Assembly (NCBI RefSeq): GCF_014132355.1
Contig: NZ_BLZO01000040.1
Location: forward strand, 1-32,826
Direction: 5' to 3'
DNA: 32,826 nucleotides
From: Okeania sp. KiyG1
Lineage (GTDB): Bacteria; Cyanobacteriota; Cyanobacteriia; Cyanobacteriales; Microcoleaceae
The position numbers and the translations under genes were made by a program. The notes under the pieces are model-generated. The model saw only the letters and a program-made list of their open reading frames with translations, did no database searches and had not been told where the DNA came from. Positions 1 to 9,585 of the stretch are shown piece after piece; within the stretch, counting starts at the first letter, position 1; each line of letters starts with the position of its first letter.

Positions 1-206
1 AGGAAGGAAGAAAGAAGAAGGAAGAAGGAAGAAATTTAAAGTTTTTGATATGTCCGCGCCCTTTTCTTCCAATGCTATAGTAGGCAATCAGAATTGATAA
101 ATTTCCAGAAGGAAGAAAAAATAAATATTTTGCCGAGTTAATCCTGAAAATACAAATTTTAATAGATATTATTTGTATTTTTCCGAAATATGTAGATAGT
201 AAGCTG

Positions 207-345
207 AGAGCTGATTTATAAACTGAGTTGAAACTCCTTTCTAGCATGGGTTTGCCTAAAATTATGCCCTTGGGGCTTAGATAGTTTCAAACCCTTACAC
301 TGTAAAGCATTTATCCTCTTAATATTTACTTTATAAATCAGCTCT
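207..345. mobile_element. MITE-like element with 16-bp perfect inverted ends
   Basis: A perfect 16-bp inverted repeat (agagctgatttataaa at 207-222 and its reverse complement at 330-345) encloses about 107 bp without a coding frame. This is the layout of a small non-autonomous element, but no target duplication is obvious, so it could also be a large hairpin or a regulatory structure. Confidence 0.4.
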
Positions 346-430
346 GATATACCAGGTATTATTATTTATATAAATTCAACTGCTTTTCCTCTTTTTTATT
401 ATGTTTGTCTTTCCCTATTTCCTATTCCCT

Positions 431-802
431 GACTTATGCAAAAAGTCTAATGATATATAGCACTTCCCAGATCCCCCCTAACCCCCCTTAATAAGGGGGG
501 AACTGCTTGAAAAGGGGGGAGCTTTCATGCGTCCCCCTGTTTAAGGGGAATAATGGAGGATCGTAAATGTACTTCATCTTTATGAAAAATGCTATATCAA
601 AGAAAGAAAACGCTATCTGTAGAGGGCGAATGGCATTCGCCCCTACTCGCAAATTCTTAGATAAAACGCTATCTGTAGAGGGCAAATGCCATCTGTAGAG
701 GGCAAATGCCATCTGTAGAGGGCAAATGCCATCTGTAGAGGGCAAATGCCATCTGTAGAGGGCAAATGCCATTTGCTAGATATGGCGCTTGGTGCATAAG
801 TC
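431..802. mobile_element. MITE-like element, GACTTATGCA ends, carrying internal tandem repeats
   Basis: The sequence starts with gacttatgca (431-440) and ends with its exact reverse complement tgcataagtc (793-802). Inside are a palindromic stretch of C and G runs (about 470-550), a palindrome around 630-645 (gcgaatggcattcgc) and a 20-bp tandem array. The ends match those of the elements at 9295-9383 and 10437-10571 except for one base (gacttacgca there), so all three look like one family. No transposase frame is present. An apparent minus-strand reading frame through it is only a translation of the tandem repeat. Confidence 0.5.
672..770. repeat. 20-bp tandem repeat, about five copies
   Basis: The unit gccatctgtagagggcaaat recurs at a 20-bp period, nearly identical in each copy. 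A diverged unit lies just upstream at about 615-640. The array sits inside the MITE-like element 431-802 and ends about 50 bp upstream of the methyltransferase start at 818. Being 20 bp long, it shifts frame in every unit and is not protein-coding. Confidence 0.8.
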
Positions 803-817
803 CTGAGAAATGAGAAT

Positions 818-1551
818 ATGGGAGGAAATGAATTTAGATTTAAACAGTTTACTATCCGACAAGACCGATGTGCAATGAAAGTCGGTACTGATGGTACTTT
901 ATTAGGAGGATGGGTAGATATTTCTGGAGCAGAAAAAATCTTGGATATTGGTACTGGTACAGGTTTAATTTCTTTAATGCTGGCACAACGTTCTCTTCAG
1001 CGGTGCGAAACACTATCCCTTGCTCAAATTGATGCTGTAGAAATTGATGTTAACTCATCTATTCAAGCTAGAGAAAATGTGGAGCGATCGCCTTGGTCAG
1101 ATAGGGTTAAAATTTATAATTCTTCTATTCAGGAATATACGGAATATTGTCAAAAAAGTATGATTTAATAGTATCAAATCCACCTTTCTTTGAAAATGCT
1201 TCTAAGGCTGCCAAAAAAGCCAGGACAGTTGCTAGACATACAGACTTTCTTTCGCAAACTGATTTATTACAAACAGCAGTTCAACTTTTGTCTGATACGG
1301 GTAAATTAGCTGTCATTTATCCGGTAGAGCAGGCTAAAAATTTTCAGACAAAAGCAAGGTTTTTGGGATTATTTTGTCACAAAAAATTATATGTAAAACC
1401 CATGCCAGAAATTCCGACAAAACGAATTTTGATGGAACTAAGCAAAAATAAATTGCTCGTTCGAGAAGATACTCTGATTATTGAAGCCAAACAATATTTA
1501 TACACCCCTGAATTTATCGCATTAATCAAAGACTTTTACCTAAAATATTAA
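818..1551 (+). pseudogene. trmN6: tRNA1(Val) (adenine37-N6)-methyltransferase, frameshifted
   Basis: This is a class I SAM-dependent methyltransferase of the YfiC/TrmN6 family, which methylates N6 of A37 in tRNA1(Val). The first part (818-1168) holds the SAM-binding motif ILDIGTGTGLISLML. The second part (1147-1551) continues with DLIVSNPPFF, the NPP[FY] catalytic motif of N6-adenine methyltransferases. The two halves are in different frames. Adding one A to the A6 run at 1152-1157 joins them as ..CQKKYDLIVSNPP.., giving a continuous protein of about 244 residues, the normal size for the family. The break is therefore a one-base deletion, either a sequencing error in a homopolymer or a true inactivating mutation. 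The family call is secure; the exact tRNA substrate is inferred from the family. Confidence 0.85.
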
Positions 1552-1950
<399 letters not shown>

Positions 1951-2613
1951 ATGTTGACTCTTTATCACACCCCAATATCTCCTAATTCCCGTCGCGTCTG
2001 GGTGACATTGCTAGAAAAAGGACTTGAGTTTGAGCTGGTAGAACTCAAACTGAGTGATGGAGAACAATTTAAACCGGATTATTTGGCAATTAACCCTTTC
2101 CACCACATTCCTGCTTTGGTAGATGATGGCTTTAATGTAGTGGAATCTTTGGCAATTCTGGACTATTTAGAAGCTAAGTACCCTACCCCTACTATGTTGC
2201 CTCAAGATGTCAAAGACCTAACAATTGTACGAATGGTACAAATGGTCAGTGTTAATGAATTGTTGCCTTCCATCGATGCATTAGTACCAAGAATTTTTGA
2301 TTTACCAGGAGAGGATTTAGAAAAAGTTGAGAAGGCGCAGCAGAAAATTGCTACAGCACTAACATTTTTTGAGAAATTATTGGGCGATCGCTCTTATTTT
2401 GGTAGTGACAATTTAACTTTAGCTGATGCTGTTGCTGGAACAATTGTTCCTATATTCTCAATAAGAGGTGGTATTTCTTTGAGTGAATATCCTAAAGTAA
2501 GTGCTTGGTGCGATCGCTTAATGGCACGTCCAGCATGGCAAGTTTCTGAGGCCAAACCAGGAGCATTTGAAGAGTTAAGGTCTGTTCTGGCAGCTCGAAT
2601 GCAAAAAAATTGA
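1951..2613 (+). CDS. Glutathione S-transferase family protein
   Basis: This 220-aa protein has the two-domain layout of soluble GSTs. Residues 1-80 form the thioredoxin-like glutathione-binding domain, with SPNSRRV near the N terminus (Ser10/Ser13 are candidate catalytic hydroxyls), the cis-proline (Pro54 in HHIPALV) and the glutathione-contacting Glu65-Ser66 pair in VVESLAIL. Residues 85-205 form the all-helical C-terminal domain, including LTLADAVAGTIVP. GSTs conjugate glutathione to electrophiles or act as peroxidases; the substrate cannot be told from sequence. It stands alone, about 400 bp downstream of the methyltransferase, and is probably cytoplasmic. It carries two HIP1-type sites. 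Length and motifs are complete. Confidence 0.9.
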   Translation: MLTLYHTPISPNSRRVWVTLLEKGLEFELVELKLSDGEQFKPDYLAINPFHHIPALVDDGFNVVESLAILDYLEAKYPTPTMLPQDVKDLTIVRMVQMVSVNELLPSIDALVPRIFDLPGEDLEKVEKAQQKIATALTFFEKLLGDRSYFGSDNLTLADAVAGTIVPIFSIRGGISLSEYPKVSAWCDRLMARPAWQVSEAKPGAFEELRSVLAARMQKN

Positions 2614-2925
2614 AGAAGCTGGTAGGTTTTAGGTTTTAGGTGGTAGGTTTTATAGCAGTCGCCACTATAGTTAGGACATCGGGTAATTATGATGATTCAT
2701 AACGCGAGCAAGATGCTCGTACTAATTGTCAAACACTAACCAGGTGGTTGCTATAGAATTCGTCGCTGTCTAAAAGATATGAAGTCAAGTGTCCTAACAG
2801 TTATGGCGGTTGCTATAGGTGGTAGTTGAAGAAGCTTACCAATTGAAGAAGGTTGTAGGTGGTAGATAAAAAATTTACCACCCTATTCCCTATTCCCTAT
2901 TCCCTATTCCCTATTCCCTGCCATA
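2614..2925. other. Spacer of short tandem repeats around a MITE-like element
   Basis: It holds ggtaggtttta-type repeats (2620-2652), the element 2651-2817 and a 7-bp tandem tattccc at about 2884-2919 just past the proA stop. No gene is seen. Confidence 0.6.
2651..2817. mobile_element. MITE-like element with imperfect 28-bp inverted ends
   Basis: The left end reads tatagcagtcgccactatag and the right end, read on the other strand, tatagcaaccgccataactg, both followed by gttaggaca or ttaggaca. The inside includes the palindrome cgagcaagatgctcg. The arrangement is that of a non-autonomous element; no transposase frame fits. Confidence 0.5.
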
Positions 2926-4221
2926 TTACAAATCTCGGTGAGTAAATGCCTGAGCGCGATCGCCAGAATAAGTAGCAGCAATATGACCATCACCTACAAC
3001 TTGATATTTATAAGTTACTAACCCTTCTAAACCTACTGGACCTCTTGGTGGCATTTTTTGTGTACTAATTCCTACTTCAGCTCCAAAACCATAACGGAAG
3101 CCATCAGAAAACCTAGTCGAACAGTTATGGAATACACCTGCTGCGTCTATTTGAGCAAGAAATAACTCTGCGGCTTCTCTATCCTCAGTGACGATAGCAT
3201 CTGTATGTCCAGAACCATAAGTATTGATGTGAGCGATCGCTGATTCTAAATTATCTACTACTTTAATTGACAATACTAAATCGCTGTATTCTGTTGCCCA
3301 GTCTACTTCTGTTGCCACTTTTGCCGATGGTAAAATCTTCCGAGTAGCTGCATCACCTAGTAACTCTACCTGATGCTTTTCCATCATTGGGAAAACTTGT
3401 GTCAAGAACTTGTCAGCAATATCAGTATGAACCAACAAAGTTTCTACTGCATTACAAGCAGCAGGATACTGAGTTTTTGCATCTACGGTAACAGCAACTG
3501 CCTTTTGAATATCTGCTGACTTATCTACATAAACATGACATATTCCTTCAGCGTGACCCAAAACCGGAATTTGAGTATTTTCCTGCACAAATTTAACAAA
3601 AGAATTAGAACCTCTGGGAATAATTAAATTGACATATTTATCTAATTTCAGTAACTCCAGAGTTTCTTCCCGCGTAGTCAACAACTGTACTGCATCAGGA
3701 TTAACAGAAGTTGTTGCCAGTCCTTGACGAATTGCTGTAACTAACTCTTGACATGAATTAGTTGCTTCTTTTCCTCCTTTGAGAATGACACCATTTCCTG
3801 ATTTAATTGCCAAAGCCGAAATTTGAATTACAGCATCAGGACGAGCTTCAAAAACTACACCAATAACTCCCAATGGACAAGTCATACGTTTGAGAATTAA
3901 TCCTTCATCTAGTTCTCGATGTATTTGCACCACACCCACTGGGTCAGCCAAAATAGAAACATTCCGTAGACCTGCGATCGCGCTGTTAAGTTTGGCCTCG
4001 TCCATTTTCAATCGATTATAAAGAGGTTTAGCAATGCCATTGGTTTGAGCTATCTGACAGTCAAGTTTATTTGCTGCGATAATTTTTGGTGCTGCGGTTT
4101 CTAGTGCTTGGGCGACTGCTTCAATTGCTTGATTTTTGGCTTCTGTGGATAAACCTGCTGATTTTTGTGCTGCTTGACGGGTTGTTTTGGCTATTTCAGT
4201 CAAAGAAACTTCTATAATCAT
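2926..4221 (-). CDS. proA: Gamma-glutamyl phosphate reductase
   Basis: ProA reduces gamma-glutamyl phosphate to glutamate-5-semialdehyde with NADPH, the second step of proline synthesis from glutamate. The 431-aa protein is full length for the family and has the aldehyde-dehydrogenase-like fold. Visible marks are [15 protein letters not shown] (116-130, cofactor region), [13 protein letters not shown] (141-153), the loop IPRGSNSFV (201-209) and the catalytic cysteine Cys256 in [12 protein letters not shown]. The C-terminal [13 protein letters not shown] is typical. The start at 4221 gives [12 protein letters not shown] and leaves no missing N-terminal part. It is monocistronic on the minus strand, and proB is not in the window. 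Confidence 0.97.
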   Translation of the reverse strand: MIIEVSLTEIAKTTRQAAQKSAGLSTEAKNQAIEAVAQALETAAPKIIAANKLDCQIAQTNGIAKPLYNRLKMDEAKLNSAIAGLRNVSILADPVGVVQIHRELDEGLILKRMTCPLGVIGVVFEARPDAVIQISALAIKSGNGVILKGGKEATNSCQELVTAIRQGLATTSVNPDAVQLLTTREETLELLKLDKYVNLIIPRGSNSFVKFVQENTQIPVLGHAEGICHVYVDKSADIQKAVAVTVDAKTQYPAACNAVETLLVHTDIADKFLTQVFPMMEKHQVELLGDAATRKILPSAKVATEVDWATEYSDLVLSIKVVDNLESAIAHINTYGSGHTDAIVTEDREAAELFLAQIDAAGVFHNCSTRFSDGFRYGFGAEVGISTQKMPPRGPVGLEGLVTYKYQVVGDGHIAATYSGDRAQAFTHRDL

Positions 4222-4336
4222 ATCGTTTTTTTGGGATTTTTTTACGACTTATATTCTTATTATACTGCTTAGTTCTCAATAATTATTAATGATATTATGA
4301 TTGATATTAATTATTAAATTTGCAGATATATTTTCA

Positions 4337-4712
4337 GTAAGCATTTCCTGTGGAATGCTGCGCAAATAGCTATTAGCTTTTCCTAGGTCATGCTCCGCAA
4401 ACAGCATTCAGCTTTTGAAGGTACAGTATTTACTAAGGTTAGCTAGGGATATTTTTCTTTTATTGAGTAAAAAAAATTATGTGAATTTATAACATTGATT
4501 TTGATTGAGATTTTGTGATTCAGCCAACCTAAGCATTCAGCGGTCAGCAATCAGCAATCAGCTATTAATTTACTGCCTTTATAGCAGGAATTAGTATTGA
4601 GAAGTTTAAGGATAATTCAAAGTATTGAAAAATAATAACCTTGACCTTAGCAGTGTATATTCATTATTTATGAAACAGCTAAAAGCTGAATGCGAGCTAG
4701 CTGAATACTTAC
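4337..4712. mobile_element. MITE-like element, GTAAGCATT ends, long copy
   Basis: It starts with gtaagcatttcctgtggaat and ends with aatacttac, inverted relative to the start. Its 3' half (from about 4550) aligns with the second element at 4904-5083, sharing agcaggaattagt, accttgacc, agtgtata and agctaaaagctga. The sequence cctgtggaatgctgcgcaaa is the palindromic repeat type seen widely between cyanobacterial genes. Confidence 0.45.
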
Positions 4713-4836
4713 CAGCCAACTTAAAAATAATCAATTACAATAGATTTTTTTGAAAGTATTCTAAATATACTTTAGAAATCAAAACTATACTGAATTATTT
4801 TAAATTTGATATATTTTTTGATTAGTAAAAACTTTT

Positions 4837-5083
4837 GTAAGCATTTCCTGCGGAATGCTGCGCAAACAGCCCTCAGCTAACCTCACTAGGTCAGAACTAC
4901 GTTATCAGCTATCAGTTATTAATTCATTGCTTTGAGAGCAGGAATTAGTCTTAAAAAATTTAAGGAGAATTACAAAGTATTGGAAAAAAACTGACCTTGA
5001 CCAAGAGAGTGTATATACATTATCTATATCTATGAAATAGCTAAAAGCTGACCGTTAATAGCTGAATGTTGCTGAATGCTTAC
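4837..5083. mobile_element. MITE-like element, GTAAGCATT ends, short copy
   Basis: It starts with gtaagcatttcctgcggaat and ends with gaatgcttac, the exact inverse of gtaagcattc apart from the last base. It is a shorter, diverged copy of 4337-4712, lacking roughly 130 bp of internal sequence. Both copies lie in the same orientation 125 bp apart. Confidence 0.5.
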
Positions 5084-5496
5084 AAACTTTTTATGGGAAA
5101 AATTAGAACATATAATTTGACATATTTATATAATTTTTTTCAAAAATTATTAGTTTATAAGACTTTAAAAATCAAGGGATATTATTGAAGAGTAGTCTTT
5201 TAGCGGTAGCATTACATTAGTAATAGAGTGATATGCGATTTGCTAATTCCTATATACGATTAACTAATTATTAAAATATTACAACTTCTGTCCGGATGTT
5301 TCTCCTTTCAGGTAGAAAGCAATCAATAGACTAATTTTATCTTCAATAACCAAAAAAATCAGGTCTCAAGCCTCCCATTTTAAGGGGATAAAAAAGAAAA
5401 TTATGCTTTCTATTGCAGCAGGTACTGATAATATAGTTCCTCTGTAAAGAGGCTAACTGATAACTGATAACTGTTAACTGATAACTGAATTGATTT

Positions 5497-7252
5497 ATGC
5501 AAATTTATACATTTATTTCATTCAAACAACTACTCATCAAGCAAAATAACTTCTTCGATGGCTATAAAATCTCAAAAATTATCACAGTTATAATTTTTAG
5601 CCTCTTAACCTTTATTCTGATAACTAATCAAACTTTCTTAGCATTAGGCCAGACTTCAGAAACATTAGAGAATAATAATATTGAAAATATTACTCAAGTT
5701 CAATCATTAACACCTATCAGTAATATAGTTTATAAACCAATCAAAATCGACAGCAGAGAAATTTTCAAAGTAGCTGCAGTAGCAGGACAAGAAATCCAAG
5801 GAAATAGCAGTACATCTCCCCTCAATATTCGAGTTAGACTGTATGAAAATAATCTTAAACAAACAATTAAAAATTGCTTTGATGCTGATACTTTAAAATT
5901 AACTATTGAAACTCTAGAACATCAAACTTTAGTATTTGCCTCAGACGCAGAAGAACTAAAAAATCAATTTCTGATTGCTATCACAGATTTAGATGCTCAA
6001 ATTCATGGCATATCTAGAGAAGATTTAACTAATCAGATTATTGGTTTTATGAAGGATGCTTTAATTAGAGCCCAGAGAGAACGACAAACAGATTATTTAT
6101 TGAGGCAACTTTTAATTTCTTTCGGAATAATATTAGCTTTGATTCTATTGAGCTTTCTCTTATCAATTTTGCAAAAATACTGCTTAAGAAAGTACCAAAA
6201 ATCAAAAATCTATAGAAAATTTAAAAGTATCTCGCCCACAAATAGATGAATTGAGAAATTATCAAGAATTAACTACAGTAAAAACAGAATTAGCTTTAGG
6301 GCAAAAACAACAGTTAATATGGGAACAACAACAGCATAAAAATTCTTTTTTTAGAAGTTTTCTGCAAGTAAATCATTTGATTTTCTGGCTGTGTGGCATG
6401 ACTTGGATTTTGGGTAATTTTCCTTATAGTCGTTGGCTACAGATTTTCTTAGTTTCTCATGTCATAGTTATAACCATTATAATTGGTACTTATTTAGCAA
6501 TTAAAGGTAGTCCGGCGATCGTCAATTGGTTCGCTATAAATAGTTTTAAAAGATTAGAAAATCAAAGTTATAGTCATAGAAAAATACCACAGGCAATTAC
6601 TTTTTCTCATACATTGAAAGGAATTGTGATGTTTGTATTAGGTTGTATTGGTATGCTGGGAATATTTCAAAATTTCAATGTTTCTATAACCATAATATTA
6701 TTAGGTTTAGGTATTATTAGTTTGACAGTCTCTTTAGGTGGTCATAATCTAGTTAAAGATATCATCAGTGGAATTTTAATATTGCTAGAAGACCGGTATG
6801 CAATTGGTGATTTAATTGACCTAGATTATACGATGGGTTATGTAGAAGATATGAGTTTTCGTGTAACACAATTACGCGATGCAGGAGGACGTTTAAGTTC
6901 AATTCCTAATAGTAAAATTTCTATAGTACATAATTTAACTAAAGATTGGGCAAGTATTGATTTAAGAATAACAGTAAATTTAGATTCTAATTTAAGCCAA
7001 GCAGTACAATTAGTTAAACAAGTTGCTAATGAGTTAAAAAATGATGCCGAGTGGGGAGATAAACTTTTAGATGCTGGCAGTATTTTAGATGTACATAGTG
7101 TTTCTCAAGCTCAAGTAGAACTTATGATTAGAATGAAAAGTATACCAAGAGAACAATGGAATGTAGCTCGTGAGTTTTGCTACAGGTTGAAACAAATTTT
7201 TGAGCTTAAAAAGATTGCCTTTAATGCCACAATATCTTCAAAATATAGATAA
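5497..7252 (+). pseudogene. MscS-family mechanosensitive ion channel, frameshifted
   Basis: Small-conductance mechanosensitive channels open under membrane tension to release solutes. The first part (5497-6249) has a hydrophobic signal segment (about residues 29-50), an extracytoplasmic region and a transmembrane helix near residues 203-225. The second part (6251-7252, TTG start as read) has further membrane helices, then the MscS pore and beta-domain signature GLGIISLTVSLGGHNLVKDIISGILILL.DRY.IGD.I, and a typical C-terminal domain ending near MKSIPREQW. The frames differ by one. Dropping one A from the A5 run at 6197-6201 gives a continuous reading ..KYQNQKSIENLKVSRPQIDELRNYQEL.., which looks like one protein of about 584 residues. 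Either a homopolymer error or a true frameshift is possible. The halves are not two natural genes, because the second half alone would lack its leader. Confidence 0.8.
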
Positions 7253-7472
7253 GTCCCTTCGGTTTCCTTTCAATAATTTAGAATTTAGAATTTAGAATTA
7301 CCTCTTTCTTATAAACTAAGAGGATTGGTTAAAAGGATTTTTTTTCTTCTCTTAGTCGATTGGATATGGCGAGGAGAGGCTTTATACCTGAATTTTTCGG
7401 TAAAATAAATACAAGTACCTAACTATATACCCAAAACTCAAGACAGTATAACCGTCGATCGCCCAGTTAAAA

Positions 7473-7988
7473 ATGATACTAAATAAAAAAATCTCAAAAT
7501 TACTGATATTAAAAGGATTTGCCCTGATTGTACCTTTAGCTGTAAATACCATCACATATCCTACATCTGCCCAAATTAACCCTAACCCACCCCCAAATAA
7601 TCAAAACCCCTCAGGACGTACTATGACTGTCCGATCCGACATTCAAGAAGCAGACTCTCGAACAGGAGTTGTTACAGCTCGTGGTAATGTCCAAATTAAC
7701 TATCCAGCTCGCCAAATTCAAGCGACAGCAGCTCAAGCTCAATACTTTAGTAGAGAACGTCGAATTGTCCTCAGTGGAGATGTATTTATCCTACAGGAAG
7801 GCAATACAATTCGTGGAGAAACAGTTACCTATCTTATAGATGAAGGACGCTTTATTGTTCTACCTCAATCTCAAGGACAAGTAGAATCTGTATATTTGGT
7901 GCCCGCAGGTGAAGCTACAGGTGGGGGTAGCGATGTTACTGCTCCATTCAATCCAAAACCCGCCTTTAAAACTCCAATAAGTCCCTAA
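7473..7988 (+). CDS. lptA: OstA/LptA-like periplasmic LPS-transport protein
   Basis: This 171-aa protein has an N-terminal signal peptide (hydrophobic residues 10-30, ending near TYPTSAQ), a Pro/Asn-rich linker (34-47) and an OstA-like beta-jellyroll region (about 50-130). The latter has the repeating pattern of LptA: ADSRTGVVTARGNVQI, ATAAQAQYFSRERRIVLSGDV and GNTIRGETVTYLIDEGR. LptA forms the periplasmic bridge that carries lipopolysaccharide from the inner-membrane LptBFG complex to the outer membrane. The ABC ATPase LptB is the next gene downstream, 470 bp away in the same orientation, which supports the call. Confidence 0.88.
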   Translation: MILNKKISKLLILKGFALIVPLAVNTITYPTSAQINPNPPPNNQNPSGRTMTVRSDIQEADSRTGVVTARGNVQINYPARQIQATAAQAQYFSRERRIVLSGDVFILQEGNTIRGETVTYLIDEGRFIVLPQSQGQVESVYLVPAGEATGGGSDVTAPFNPKPAFKTPISP

Positions 7989-7989
7989 T

Positions 7990-8058
7990 AGGGAGTAGGG
8001 GAGTAGGGGAGTAGGGGAGTAGGGGAGTAGGGGAGTAGGGGAGTAGGGGAGTAGGGGA
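7990..8058. repeat. 8-bp tandem repeat (agtagggg)
   Basis: About eight and a half perfect copies follow directly after the lptA stop codon. It is a simple repeat likely to vary in copy number. G-runs spaced by four bases could form a G-quadruplex on the plus strand; this is inference. Confidence 0.85.
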
Positions 8059-8262
8059 GCTTACAAGGGAATGTTTTTAACAAAGGGGTGAGTAATCACT
8101 TTTATTCAGTATAAAATTTCAAAATAAATGTACTTTTTTATACGACAAATTGCTAAAAACTTCCCCATCTTCCCACACTCCCCACACTCCCCATCCCCTA
8201 TAGTGGTAGTGTATATAGAAGCCCCCTGGAATTGGTAAAATATTTGTTGTTTCTACTGCTTG

Positions 8263-8422
8263 TATCATGTCTGAATAATAGGGCGATAGAACTCCGTTCC
8301 GCTTACGCGACCAAAAAACTTTCTCTTTCTTCTTCTTTCTTCCCCTCCTGGGAGGGGTTAGGGGTGGGTTGACTTCTGTCTCCTGTCTCCTGACTCCTTA
8401 GTCATTTATCCAGACATAATAT
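8263..8422. mobile_element. MITE-like element, ATATCATGTCCGG family (copy C)
   Basis: The left end tatcatgtctgaataat and the right end atccagacataata are imperfect inverses and match the ends of copies at 1707-1848 and 27703-27831. The interior again holds ttcttctttcttcccctcc and tgactcctta-like pyrimidine tracts, plus the palindrome cccctcctgggagggg. Confidence 0.45.
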
Positions 8423-8458
8423 TGGTTAATCTTTAAGAGGTGGCTTCTAACTCATAAT

Positions 8459-9187
8459 ATGAAAATTGTTCTTGAGAATATTCACAAAAACTATGGTAAA
8501 CGTGCCATAGTTAGTCGAGTTAATCTATTCATTGCCCAAGGAGAAATTGTTGGCCTCCTCGGTCCTAATGGTGCAGGTAAAACCACTACATTCTATATCG
8601 CTACAGGTATAGAAAAACCCTCCCTTGGCACTGTCTTTTTAAATGACTTAGAGATCACAACTCTACCAATTCACAAGAGAGCAAAACTGGGTATTGGCTA
8701 TCTAGCACAAGAACCAAGTATTTTCCGCAACCTCAGTGTTAGAGATAATATTCTCCTAGTCTTAGAACAAACAAAAATTCCTCGTCGTCAGTGGAAAAAG
8801 TCCTTAGATTCACTATTGTATGAGTTTCGCTTAGAAAAAGTTGCTTCTACTTTAGGTTCCCAAGTTTCCGGTGGAGAACGGAGGCGAACAGAACTAGCAA
8901 GAGCTTTGGCCTCTAGTCAAGATGGACTAAAATTTTTGTTTTTAGATGAACCATTTGCTGGAGTAGACCCAATTGCCGTTTCTGAAATTCAAAAGATTGT
9001 TGCTAAATTAAGAGAACGAGAAATGGGCATTCTTATCACCGACCATAATGTTAGAGAAACTCTAGAAATTACCGATCGAGCCTATATTATGCGCGATGGA
9101 CAAATCTTGGCATCTGGAACAGCAGAAGAACTTTATAGTAATCCCTTAGTACGTCAGTATTATTTGGGTGATAAGTTTAGGTTTTGA
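8459..9187 (+). CDS. lptB: LPS export ABC transporter ATP-binding protein
   Basis: LptB is the cytoplasmic ATPase that drives extraction of lipopolysaccharide by LptFG. The 242-aa protein has one complete ABC domain: Walker A GPNGAGKT (35-42), Q-loop in YLAQEPSIFR, signature VSGGERRR, Walker B FLFLDEPFAGVDPI with the catalytic Glu, and the switch His in ITDHNVRETL. YLAQEPSIFRNLSVRDNI and SGGERRRTE are typical of LptB rather than of amino-acid transporters. The start at 8459 gives MKIVLENIHKNYGKR, the usual N terminus. It lies downstream of lptA; the membrane partners LptF/LptG are not in the window. Confidence 0.95.
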   Translation: MKIVLENIHKNYGKRAIVSRVNLFIAQGEIVGLLGPNGAGKTTTFYIATGIEKPSLGTVFLNDLEITTLPIHKRAKLGIGYLAQEPSIFRNLSVRDNILLVLEQTKIPRRQWKKSLDSLLYEFRLEKVASTLGSQVSGGERRRTELARALASSQDGLKFLFLDEPFAGVDPIAVSEIQKIVAKLREREMGILITDHNVRETLEITDRAYIMRDGQILASGTAEELYSNPLVRQYYLGDKFRF

Positions 9188-9585
9188 ATTATAAGGAAGA
9201 GGGAAGAGGGAAGAAGGAAGAAGGAAGAAGGAAGAAGGAAGAAGGAAGAAGGAAGAGGGAAGAAGGCTTATAGCAGTTTTCATTTGTCCTAACCAGGACT
9301 TACGCAAAGACACTATTTATAGAGTATAAAAACTATTGTTCAACAGTTTGTAGCACTATATATAGCCTATCAGCGTAAGTCCTACTAACCTTATAGTTAA
9401 AAAGAGCCCATGGAACTTTTTTGCTAATTAGCAGCTAAGTTAATGTTAATTATTCTGATGTTTACTTCCCCTCCTGGGAGGGGTTAGGGGTGGGTTCCCT
9501 CCCTGTACGGACGTTGCATGCAACGTCCCTACCTACTCCCCCACTCCCCTACTCCCCTACTCCCCACTCCCCACTCCCAACAACT
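9188..9585. other. Spacer between lptB and the PP2C gene
   Basis: It holds a purine-rich 7-bp tandem (gaaggaa, about 9200-9265), a MITE-like element (9295-9383), the palindromes cccctcctgggagggg (about 9470) and ggacgttgcatgcaacgtcc (about 9509-9528), and repeated ccccactcccctac-type tracts to 9575. The two genes converge here. The palindromes could act as terminators, but none has a clear T-run. Confidence 0.6.
9295..9383. mobile_element. 89-bp MITE-like element, AGGACTTACGC ends
   Basis: The ends are perfect 11-bp inverted repeats: aggacttacgc at 9295-9305 and gcgtaagtcct at 9373-9383. The 67-bp interior is AT-rich and non-coding. It is the smallest and cleanest of the three elements sharing this end sequence in the window. 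Confidence 0.65.

Larger units (their letters stand above)
4222..5496. other. Long AT-rich spacer with a duplicated non-coding element
   Basis: About 1.27 kb without a supportable gene. It contains two related elements (4337-4712 and 4837-5083), a gataact/gttaact tandem at 5456-5487 just before the mechanosensitive channel gene, and otherwise AT-rich sequence. It must also hold the proA promoter (minus) and that of the channel (plus), but no convincing -35/-10 pair was identified. Confidence 0.6.
7989..8458. other. lptA-lptB spacer with tandem repeats and a MITE-like element
   Basis: An 8-bp tandem (agtagggg, about eight copies, 7990-8058) starts directly after the lptA stop. Further on are a C-rich stretch (8165-8200) and the element 8263-8422. 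The insertion of repeats into an otherwise conserved gene pair suggests the two may no longer share one transcript. Confidence 0.6.

Noticed and set aside
488-772. Minus-strand open frame of 94 aa with repeats MAFALYRWHLPSTDG
   Set aside because: It is a translation of the 20-bp tandem repeat inside a MITE-like element; no start signal and no family resemblance.
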